Shown: positions 1 to 5,011 of the stretch, one piece after another | How positions within the stretch are numbered: the stretch's first letter is position 1 | How the letters are laid out: every line of letters starts with the position of its first letter | Origin: JAWXBT01 sp964523015 | GTDB lineage: Bacteria > Bdellovibrionota_C > UBA2361 > J135 | DNA length: 6,170 bases | Assembly (NCBI GenBank): GCA_964523015.1 | Contig: CAZFXN010000090.1 | Location: 1 to 6,170 of the forward strand | Reading direction: 5' to 3' | Notes under the pieces: generated by a model | Seen by the model: only the letters and a program-made list of their open reading frames with translations | Database searches by the model: none | Told to the model about the DNA's origin: nothing | Program-made: the position numbers and the translations under genes

Positions 1-70
1 ATTAATTTACGCTAGATTAATTTACGCTAGATTAATTTACGCTAGATTAATTTACGCTAGATTAATTTAC
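1..70. repeat. 15-bp tandem repeat array, 4 full copies plus 10 bp
   Basis: Four identical head-to-tail copies of ATTAATTTACGCTAG occupy 1-15, 16-30, 31-45 and 46-60, followed by the first 10 bp of a fifth. That fifth copy then continues into the histone gene as ATTAATTTAC + ACTGTT + GCTAG (61-81), so the unit looks like the gene's own last codons with 6 bp removed. Read on the minus strand, each unit gives stop codons in all three frames. The array begins at the window edge, so its true length is unknown. It could be a real minisatellite or an assembly artefact at a contig end. Confidence 0.95.
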
Positions 71-277
71 ACTGTTGCTAGAGCAAATTGCAGCGAAATC
101 ACGATCCATAACTGTTTTACGACCATCATTCTTTGCATTCTCGATAGCCTTATCACAAAGCCCTCTAACGATGCCTGAAAGAGTTTCAGCAACATCGCCT
201 GAAGTATTAAGCTCAGCACGAGCCTTAATGTACTTCTTAAGCTTTGATACAACGACTAGAACATCTGATTCTGACAT
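62..277 (-). CDS. Bacterial histone-fold DNA-binding protein (Bd0055-like)
   Basis: A 71-residue single histone fold expected to bind and compact the nucleoid DNA as a dimer. It resembles the Bdellovibrio histone Bd0055 as I remember it. Helix 1 is about residues 5-20 (VLVVVSKLKKYIKAR), loop 1 carries NTS (24-26), the long helix 2 is about 28-51 (ETLSGIVRGLCDKAIENAK), loop 2 is DGRKTVM (51-57) and helix 3 starts at DRDF (58-61). R53-K54-T55 corresponds to the loop-2 DNA-contact motif, and R53/D60 to the histone Arg-Asp clamp. The ATG at 275-277 is chosen because GGAG (complement of 285-288) lies 7 nt upstream and the fold begins directly after it. An in-frame extension to 373 is open but runs through leader repeats. 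The C-terminal tail ICSSNSVN ends inside the tandem array. The gene is divergent from the C45 gene. Family assignment is firm; the cellular role is inferred. Confidence 0.9.
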   Translation of the reverse strand: MSESDVLVVVSKLKKYIKARAELNTSGDVAETLSGIVRGLCDKAIENAKNDGRKTVMDRDFAAICSSNSVN

Positions 278-284
278 AACGTGT

Positions 285-288
285 CTCC
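285..288 (-). promoter_or_regulatory. Ribosome binding site of the histone gene
   Basis: GGAG on the minus strand, 7 nt before the ATG at 277. It decides the start against the upstream in-frame ATG at 373. Confidence 0.8.
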
Positions 289-303
289 AAAAAAATAGCT
301 TTC

Positions 304-338
304 TAGACAATGTCTTTATAGACAATGTCCTTATAGAC
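304..338. repeat. 15-bp direct repeats with internal dyads in the histone leader
   Basis: TAGACAATGTCTTTA (304-318) is followed immediately by TAGACAATGTCCTTA (319-333), one base different, and by a third partial copy starting TAGAC (334-338). Each full copy holds a short dyad, GACA-A-TGTC. They sit between the likely promoter and the ribosome binding site of the histone gene, a position suited to tandem operators or a leader-RNA element. Function is inferred. Confidence 0.75.
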
Positions 339-343
339 GAAGT

Positions 344-373
344 GTAGTAGCATTTAAACAGGTCTCTGGTCAA
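344..373 (-). promoter_or_regulatory. Possible sigma70-type promoter of the histone gene
   Basis: The minus strand shows TTGACC (complement of 368-373), then an 18-nt spacer and a weak -10 TACTAC (344-349). The -35 is good and the -10 matches at only about half the positions. An alternative -10, TATAAG, lies about 10 nt further downstream and lacks a good -35. A start here would place the 15-bp repeats in the early leader. Confidence 0.3.
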
Positions 374-391
374 TTCTATCGCTCTTAAAAT

Positions 392-406
392 ATTAAAGTC
401 TTTAAT
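392..406. promoter_or_regulatory. Perfect 15-bp palindrome, possible operator
   Basis: ATTAAAG-T-CTTTAAT is a perfect 7-bp inverted repeat around one central base. It lies in the divergent region between the histone and the C45 lipoprotein gene, just upstream of the possible histone -35. A dimeric regulator site is plausible. The rest of 374-551 shows no convincing promoter for the plus-strand gene: TTTACA at 497-502 and TATATT at 529-534 are individually good but 26 bp apart. Confidence 0.4.
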
Positions 407-542
407 TTCAGATAGTTATCCTAGAGCTAATTTAGCACAAACTAAACTTCGTCCCAACTCTCTATCTAGGGTAAAATTGATCTTACGGGTACTAACTTTA
501 CAGGTACCAGGTTCTTTATTTTACGTTCTATATTTTAAGCGA

Positions 543-570
543 CGATTCTAAATGGCCGATTCTAAATGTA
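543..570. repeat. 14-bp tandem duplication over the C45 gene start
   Basis: CGATTCTAAATG occurs at 543-554 and again at 557-568, a 14-bp period. The first copy ends in the start ATG (552-554) of the C45 gene. The second copy's ATG (566-568) is out of that frame. Confidence 0.85.
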
Positions 571-1862
571 TGTGGAGTAAAGTTTATCTTCTTCTCTTCT
601 CTTTCTCTCTTCTAGCTGGATGCACACCAAGAGCGTTAGATCCTTTTCATTACCTGGTACGTAGTGACGTTATAACTAGTAAAGAGAAGCATGATTCCGT
701 TGTTAGAAAAGCTTATCTGACCTCGACTGATGATAGGAGAATTCGAGTCCTCTTCGTTCAAGGGACTCCATATGAACGAGGGTACCAGCAAGGAGTACTT
801 TTAAGGCAAGAAATTCAGGACAACCTAGGCCTATTATTTAAAAACTCTCTAAAGACTTTCTATTTTGAGGAATTATTTGCAGAGGTCTATGAGAGAATGC
901 GGCCATATATTCCACAAGAATACATCGATGAGATGCATGGCCTAGCTCATGGAGCAAAAGTCCCTCTGAAATTGGTACATTTTATCCATATTTTGCCTGA
1001 GATCACTGAATGGGGAGGAAAGAAAAAATTAAAAGAGAGATTCATGCAGATGCTAAAAGGTGGCCTCATCCCCTCATGCAGTAATCTCTGTGCTTTAAAC
1101 ACGGCGACGCCTGACAAAGCCCTTTACAGTGCGCGAATTCTTGATTGGGGACTTCATAGAATATCTAAACTGCATGAATACCCTTTAATTACTATTTCGA
1201 TCCCTGACAAAGGGTATCCTTCTGCGAATATCGGTTGGGTTGGTTTTATCGGTGCGGTATCCGGCATGAATGCCCGTGGCATTACCCTCGGTGAGATGGG
1301 AAACGGCAATCCAGAGAATGAAACTCTTCGCGGAAAACCGATGCCGTTTATGCTGCGTGACGTAATGACTTATGCTGATTCACTTAAAGATGTACGGCGA
1401 ATTATTAAATCATCCCTTGGCACAAATGCTTTTGGGTTTTTAATGACCGATGGCAAACGTAATGAAGCTGAAATTTACGTAAAAGATCGGGATCAATTTT
1501 TAGCCTTTAAGCCTGGGCAAGATCTTAAAGATGATCGCTCTAATTTACCCGGCATTAAAGATATAGTTTATGGCGGTCACTTTGATGAGAAGATGCATGA
1601 CATATTAAATGAAAATAAAGGAATAATTACACCAACACTTCTTATGGAAAAGATAATCCCTGAAATCGTCATGAAGTCAAACTTTCAAAACGTAGTGTAC
1701 GATCCAAAGCATTTAAGATTCTGGGTTAATAACGCAAAAAGTAAAAATGAACCGGCATATACTCAACCCTATACATACTTTGATTTTGGTAAAGCTCTAA
1801 ACGATTTTTCTAAAAGATCTTCTCAAGAGCGTACCCAACTAAATCAAACGGGAGCCGAATAA
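552..1862 (+). CDS. C45-type autoproteolytic acyltransferase/hydrolase lipoprotein
   Basis: A 436-residue Ntn-fold enzyme of the acyl-CoA:6-aminopenicillanic-acid acyltransferase type (MEROPS C45), related to bile-salt and acid-ceramidase-type amidases. These proteins self-cleave before a cysteine that becomes the N-terminal nucleophile and acts on amide or acyl substrates. The N terminus is a lipoprotein signal: hydrophobic stretch 11-22, lipobox LLAG-C24, followed by T25, suggesting outer-membrane sorting. The family N-terminal motif is VQGTPYERGYQQG (69-81). The nucleophile is C176 in PSCSN, by the fixed spacing to A185-T186, D188 and the R195-I-L-D198-W motif. N240 in SGMNARGITLG and N292 in TNAF fit further active-site asparagines. 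The residue before C176 is Ser rather than the Gly of the fungal enzyme. No good ribosome binding site precedes 552. An in-frame ATG at 570 also gives a full signal peptide, so the start is uncertain. The substrate is unknown. Confidence 0.85.
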   Translation: MADSKCMWSKVYLLLFSFSLLAGCTPRALDPFHYLVRSDVITSKEKHDSVVRKAYLTSTDDRRIRVLFVQGTPYERGYQQGVLLRQEIQDNLGLLFKNSLKTFYFEELFAEVYERMRPYIPQEYIDEMHGLAHGAKVPLKLVHFIHILPEITEWGGKKKLKERFMQMLKGGLIPSCSNLCALNTATPDKALYSARILDWGLHRISKLHEYPLITISIPDKGYPSANIGWVGFIGAVSGMNARGITLGEMGNGNPENETLRGKPMPFMLRDVMTYADSLKDVRRIIKSSLGTNAFGFLMTDGKRNEAEIYVKDRDQFLAFKPGQDLKDDRSNLPGIKDIVYGGHFDEKMHDILNENKGIITPTLLMEKIIPEIVMKSNFQNVVYDPKHLRFWVNNAKSKNEPAYTQPYTYFDFGKALNDFSKRSSQERTQLNQTGAE

Positions 1863-2874
1863 TCTTAAATGGCAAGAGACCCCAAACTGGTTTTTCCTGG
1901 TTAAATGATTTTCTAAAAAATTCTAGGGATTCAAGCTCGATATAATTAAACGGGAAAAGGCCTCCATCCCTCCCAGGTGGAATCAACGAAAAGATCTGAG
2001 TGAATGCAACAACTGTGTAATGATTTGACAGTAAGAAAATAGTCCGGGGATTTCCTATCGCTTTTCTAAGCCTTCGGCCATATTCATAGGGAACTGTTTC
2101 ATCAAAAACGCAAAGTAGCATTAGGGTATTTTTTGCATCAATATGCTTTGCGACTGCTTTCGGATCAGTTTTTACTCTCTCTTCAAGAAACGCATAAAAC
2201 TCACTTTTTGAAATAGATTTTTGATCCATGACTTGTTTAACATATTTTTTGATTCGTCCCTCATTTGAATGTTTAAAAATTAGAGGTAAATCCGATGCTC
2301 CCATAGCGATGAAAGAGTATTTAAGTCTCGGATCAACACCGGCAGACATTGCTAAGTTAATTGCCCCACGGCTAACACCAAAACCTCCAAAATTTTTCTT
2401 TTGATACTTTTGCTCAAAAAAATCAAGTGCTATTCGATCTCTAACAACACTCTCTCTAAGCATCTCTTCGATTCGATCAAAATTTGCTGGATTTTTAAAA
2501 TCATCATTCCGGCGAATGATTGCAGCATCAATTCCGTGATCAGAAAAATACTTAGCAAAATGAGTTGAAACGATCGGTTTTCCTCCTAAAAGTGGAAAAA
2601 CCAATATTAAATCATCACTCTTAGATTCATGATCAAAGTAATCAATTAAAATTTCGCCATATTGAGATGCTACTCGTAGCTCTAACTGATTAACCTTATC
2701 GTTTGTAGAAATTACCTTTTCAGTATAAATCCCAAATGACTTTCCTTTCGAATAGTATTCTTCAAGATTTGCCGGTCGCTCGACGGGTTCTTTATATTTT
2801 GAACTAAGTGGTATTGAGACACAGCCAACTAGAATGTGAGCAATTGAAATATAAAATAAAAACCTAATCAGCAT
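1810..2874 (-). CDS. Alpha/beta-hydrolase-fold lipoprotein
   Basis: A 354-residue putative serine hydrolase anchored in the envelope. The signal peptide is about residues 1-17, with lipobox ILVG-C18 and V19 next. The central part reads as an alpha/beta hydrolase: strand and oxyanion region LILVFPLLGG (89-98), nucleophile elbow GFGVSRG with S168 in G-x-S-x-G (166-170), acid D258 in LLCVFDET after a beta strand, and H285 in SNHYTVV. The order and spacing of Ser-Asp-His are those of an esterase, lipase or peptidase, but the substrate cannot be read. The start ATG at 2872-2874 has AAGG 5 nt upstream and a promoter just before it. Its last 53 bp overlap the end of the convergent C45 gene, so the two transcripts are antisense at their 3' ends. 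The C-terminal about 35 residues are hydrophobic and may contact the membrane. Confidence 0.75.
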   Translation of the reverse strand: MLIRFLFYISIAHILVGCVSIPLSSKYKEPVERPANLEEYYSKGKSFGIYTEKVISTNDKVNQLELRVASQYGEILIDYFDHESKSDDLILVFPLLGGKPIVSTHFAKYFSDHGIDAAIIRRNDDFKNPANFDRIEEMLRESVVRDRIALDFFEQKYQKKNFGGFGVSRGAINLAMSAGVDPRLKYSFIAMGASDLPLIFKHSNEGRIKKYVKQVMDQKSISKSEFYAFLEERVKTDPKAVAKHIDAKNTLMLLCVFDETVPYEYGRRLRKAIGNPRTIFLLSNHYTVVAFTQIFSLIPPGRDGGLFPFNYIELESLEFFRKSFNQEKPVWGLLPFKIIRLPFDLVGYALEKIF

Positions 2875-2891
2875 ATAGACCTTAGATGACC

Positions 2892-2920
2892 ATTATATCA
2901 TCGAAGGAGCATATTGCTAA
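2892..2920 (-). promoter_or_regulatory. Sigma70-type promoter of the hydrolase lipoprotein
   Basis: On the minus strand TTAGCA (complement of 2915-2920) and a consensus TATAAT (2892-2897) are separated by 17 bp. The predicted start is near 2885, leaving a leader of only about 11 nt that just holds the AAGG ribosome binding site (2880-2883). No clear hairpin terminator for the upstream dehydrogenase is visible between 2921 and 2987. Confidence 0.65.
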
Positions 2921-2987
2921 GATAGCTTAAACTAAAAGGGGGGAAATCATAGGAAACTAGGAACTTAGAATATAAGATACTCTCCTC

Positions 2988-4322
2988 TCAGGCATCGTGA
3001 TGGTCATAAACCTTCATAAGAGCTTGGGCATATGACAGCTCATATCCACCTTGAACAATCTCTTTTACAACACGCTCACCAACTTCAGCCATTTTATCTA
3101 GAGGTTTGAGCATTTGTCGCATGCTAAAAGTCTCATCCCCTGCTCTTCTAGCTAAACTCTCCTCTGCAGCGGCTAACCAGCCTCCCATACCACAAAGCTC
3201 TGTAGGTGACATAATTTTTCTTGCCTCTAAAAATCTCTCTTCTTGAGATTGATCAGGCCAGATCATATTTTCGCATCCACTAACAATCTGAATATGCGGA
3301 TTATTACAAATCGCTTTTATCGTTGCATTATCTAACGATTTACCAAGGGTATTAAATACAACCGCATCAATTTTATAATTAAGAAGCTCTTCTTTTCTCT
3401 CTTCAGGAAAAACTTTATTTATACCTAGTGAGTTCGCTAACATCCGCCGCTTTTCATCAACCCCTTCACAGACAAAGATATCTTGCATTCCGTGCTCTAG
3501 AATTCTTACTAATAGTGGCCCTCCAACATTACCGCATCCAAATAGGGCGATATTGGAATCAACTAGATTCTTACCTAGCCCCTTAAACATGCCCTTTAAT
3601 AGAGCGAAATTTCCATGTCCTGTCGGCTCACCAGTATTAAGCTTACCTGAACCAACAAACCGATCCGCGATATAATCTAATGATTTTTCACCATTAGATA
3701 AATCTCCATGACCGGCATCTTGACCAGTAATTGCCATCACCCCAAATTCATCTTCAAAAGCAGTTAAGGCATCGACAATAAACCCCATCGTTTCAAGATC
3801 TTTATTTTCTCCAACTCTATATCCAAGTGGTGGTAATACTACATATTTTCCAAATTGAATTTTTTCAAATGCCTCAATCACACGAGGTCCCGCAATGCCG
3901 GTCATCCGTGCAAAGCTCCCCTTATTATCCATCTCTATACCGAGTCTAAGAGCCATAATATCGGAATCAAAGTGGCGGTTGATCATAGCCTCTGGGACTA
4001 TTCTTAAACCTCCACAGTTATACTGTCCTGAATCGGGCTCTGCATGAGTTGCAACAGAGAGTCTAAATCCATCATCACGTGTAGCTCTAAAGAGCCATAA
4101 ATCTTTTGGGCAATCTGGAATAAGGCGGCTCGTCGTGGCGGGATCTAATATTTCAGTCTGAAGTTTCTTTCTAACTATAATTTCGGGTTGTGTGATTGAT
4201 CCTATAACACGAGGATCGTTAATGAGTGGTGGGGCTAAATGGGGCAGTGCCCCAAATGCATCATGAAGGGGCTCTTCTCTTGCCCCATTAAAGGGAGCAT
4301 CAGAACTAGGGCCATTGACCAT
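2988..4322 (-). CDS. Divergent Glu/Leu/Phe/Val-dehydrogenase-like protein
   Basis: A 444-residue two-domain protein resembling NAD(P)-dependent amino acid dehydrogenases, which oxidatively deaminate amino acids in the cytoplasm. Numbering is from the ATG at 4322. CGGLR (103-107) matches the substrate-domain glycine motif, and K134 in MDNKGSF matches the first active-site lysine of leucine dehydrogenase. The usual GGxK that follows reads AGPR (144-147), so the catalytic lysine seems replaced by Arg. TGQDAGHG keeps the catalytic Asp (D202). GEPTGHGNF (231-239) corresponds to the domain hinge. FGCGNVGG (261-268) is the Rossmann dinucleotide loop, and SGCENMIW (348-355) fits the late Asn motif. 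ATG 4322 is chosen because TTAAGG lies 7 nt upstream; an in-frame GTG at 4328 is only 1 nt from that site. It is preceded by its own promoter. Fold assignment is good; activity and substrate are open. Confidence 0.8.
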   Translation of the reverse strand: MVNGPSSDAPFNGAREEPLHDAFGALPHLAPPLINDPRVIGSITQPEIIVRKKLQTEILDPATTSRLIPDCPKDLWLFRATRDDGFRLSVATHAEPDSGQYNCGGLRIVPEAMINRHFDSDIMALRLGIEMDNKGSFARMTGIAGPRVIEAFEKIQFGKYVVLPPLGYRVGENKDLETMGFIVDALTAFEDEFGVMAITGQDAGHGDLSNGEKSLDYIADRFVGSGKLNTGEPTGHGNFALLKGMFKGLGKNLVDSNIALFGCGNVGGPLLVRILEHGMQDIFVCEGVDEKRRMLANSLGINKVFPEERKEELLNYKIDAVVFNTLGKSLDNATIKAICNNPHIQIVSGCENMIWPDQSQEERFLEARKIMSPTELCGMGGWLAAAEESLARRAGDETFSMRQMLKPLDKMAEVGERVVKEIVQGGYELSYAQALMKVYDHHDA

Positions 4323-4329
4323 TACCACA

Positions 4330-4335
4330 CCTTAA
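4330..4335 (-). promoter_or_regulatory. Ribosome binding site of the dehydrogenase-like gene
   Basis: TTAAGG on the minus strand, with AAGG 7 nt from ATG 4322. This favours that ATG over the GTG at 4328, which would sit 1 nt away. Confidence 0.75.
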
Positions 4336-4376
4336 GAAAACTATTATGCCTAAACTTCAAAGCGATTATTAGTGTT

Positions 4377-4399
4377 TAACCTTTATGGGTAACCTTATT
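4377..4399. repeat. Direct repeat in the dehydrogenase leader
   Basis: TAACCTTTAT (4377-4386) and TAACCTTATT (4390-4399) share TAACCTT at a 13-bp period. They fall just downstream of the predicted start of the dehydrogenase transcript and could be paired half-sites for a regulator. The match is short, so this is tentative. Confidence 0.35.
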
Positions 4400-4408
4400 A
4401 AGACGGGG

Positions 4409-4437
4409 ATAGTAAAACTTGAATAGTGGCAAGTCAA
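4409..4437 (-). promoter_or_regulatory. Sigma70-type promoter of the dehydrogenase-like gene
   Basis: On the minus strand TTGACT (complement of 4432-4437) and TACTAT (4409-4414) are exactly 17 bp apart, each matching 5 of 6 consensus bases. The start would be near 4402, giving a leader of about 80 nt. The rest of the gap from 4438 to 4600 is AT-rich. I see only an isolated TATAAT (4534-4539, plus) without a -35, and no terminator. Confidence 0.65.
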
Positions 4438-4600
4438 ATGAAGCAAGTCATCGTTATAGAATCAAAAAATTCCAAAATATAATAATTTTTACTAAATCTA
4501 GATTTTAAGGACTTCTGCTGAGTAACTATATTTTATAATGACATTAAACAGTCAGCGCCAGGAAGTTTGTCCCAGCTTAATTTGTATCAGTTAAATAATA

Positions 4601-4816
4601 TTAGAAAATTTTTGCTTCTTTTACACTTTCTGTAAGTTGGGCAAATAACTTATCAAAACCCTCTTTAGGCCACTTATCATGGGTAGGAATTTGGATGTGC
4701 TCAAGAGCATACTCAATTGAGGGAACAACTGAGGGAACCAGTATCTGGACCTCTGCATACACCCACCGTGCTGCTATCACCCAGAAAAGACAACTAAAAA
4801 CAATCCGTGTCAACAT
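4601..4816 (-). CDS. Small secreted protein of unknown function
   Basis: A 71-residue protein I do not recognise. Residues 1-21 form a signal peptide: K/R-poor start MLTR, hydrophobic core IVFSCLFWVIAA, and a signal peptidase I site VYA before E22. There is no lipobox, so the mature chain of about 50 residues should be free in the periplasm or exported. The mature part has no cysteine, starts with a hydrophobic, proline-containing stretch (ILVPSVVPS) and ends in a likely amphipathic helix (FDKLFAQLTESVKEAK). It has the best ribosome binding site in the window (GGAGG, 7 nt before ATG 4816), which supports it being real despite its size. It lies divergent from the membrane protein gene and at least 190 bp upstream of the dehydrogenase promoter. 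Confidence 0.7.
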   Translation of the reverse strand: MLTRIVFSCLFWVIAARWVYAEVQILVPSVVPSIEYALEHIQIPTHDKWPKEGFDKLFAQLTESVKEAKIF

Positions 4817-4823
4817 TACTAAT

Positions 4824-4828
4824 CCTCC
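4824..4828 (-). promoter_or_regulatory. Strong ribosome binding site of the small secreted protein
   Basis: GGAGG on the minus strand, 7 nt before ATG 4816. This is the main evidence that this short frame is translated. Confidence 0.8.
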
Positions 4829-4839
4829 GATACAACCTA

Positions 4840-4918
4840 TATGGGCATAAACACCCCATACCTTGATAATGGTCGATAGATTTTACGATGTCGATAACAA
4901 TATGGGGTGCTATTTTTT
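4840..4918 (+). promoter_or_regulatory. Attenuator-like three-arm element or small RNA with terminator
   Basis: Three arms can pair in two exclusive ways. TATGGG (4840-4845) can pair with CCCATA (4855-4860) across a 9-nt loop. Alternatively CACCCCATA (4852-4860) pairs perfectly over 9 bp with TATGGGGTG (4901-4909). The second form is followed by CTA and six T (4913-4918), like an intrinsic terminator on the plus strand. Inside its 40-nt loop TTG (4863-4865)/CAA (4898-4900) and TCGA (4873-4876)/TCGA (4891-4894) can extend the stem, and GTCGATA is directly repeated 18 bp apart. It lies upstream of the membrane protein gene. A leader attenuator, a small RNA, or chance are all possible. No strong plus-strand promoter precedes it. 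Confidence 0.45.
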
Positions 4919-4946
4919 AAAATTGTTTCAAAATAGGAAAGATTCG

Positions 4947-4963
4947 TAAGGGGTCATAAGGGG
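4947..4963. repeat. TAAGGGG direct repeat upstream of the membrane protein gene
   Basis: TAAGGGG occurs at 4947-4953 and 4957-4963, a 10-bp period or about one helical turn, about 50 bp before ATG 5012. Two identical sites on one DNA face suit an activator, but no strong promoter can be paired with them: the best nearby boxes, TTGCTT 4965-4970 and TATTGA 4988-4993, are weak. Confidence 0.4.
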
Positions 4964-5011
4964 ATTGCTTCGATAGATACCAAACGATATTGAGTTGGAA
5001 TTTTAAGAATC

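Noticed and set aside
1..70. CRISPR array
   Set aside because: The units are contiguous and 15 bp long, with no unique spacers between them.
67..252. 61-codon minus-strand frame inside the histone gene
   Set aside because: It is an alternate-frame shadow with no ribosome site and no recognisable features.
75..347. 90-codon open frame on the plus strand opposite the histone gene
   Set aside because: It is antisense to a well-supported gene, has no ribosome binding site, and its composition is explained as a shadow of the histone coding strand.
278..373. In-frame N-terminal extension of the histone to an ATG at 373
   Set aside because: It would translate the leader repeats (LSIKTLSRK). The ATG at 277 has a proper GGAG site and matches the start of the histone fold.
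1863..1920. Terminator for the C45 gene in the sequence after its stop
   Set aside because: CTGGTTTTTCCTGGTT is a direct, not inverted, repeat and forms no hairpin. The region is coding on the opposite strand.
4326..4328. GTG start for the dehydrogenase-like gene
   Set aside because: It lies 1 nt from the AAGG ribosome site, while the ATG at 4322 is at the normal 7 nt.
4438..4482. 14-codon plus-strand frame beginning MKQVIVIES
   Set aside because: It has no ribosome binding site, is very short and overlaps the edge of the dehydrogenase promoter. There is no evidence for translation.
4534..4539. Consensus TATAAT on the plus strand as a promoter
   Set aside because: No -35 element stands 16-18 bp upstream, and no plus-strand gene follows within 400 bp.
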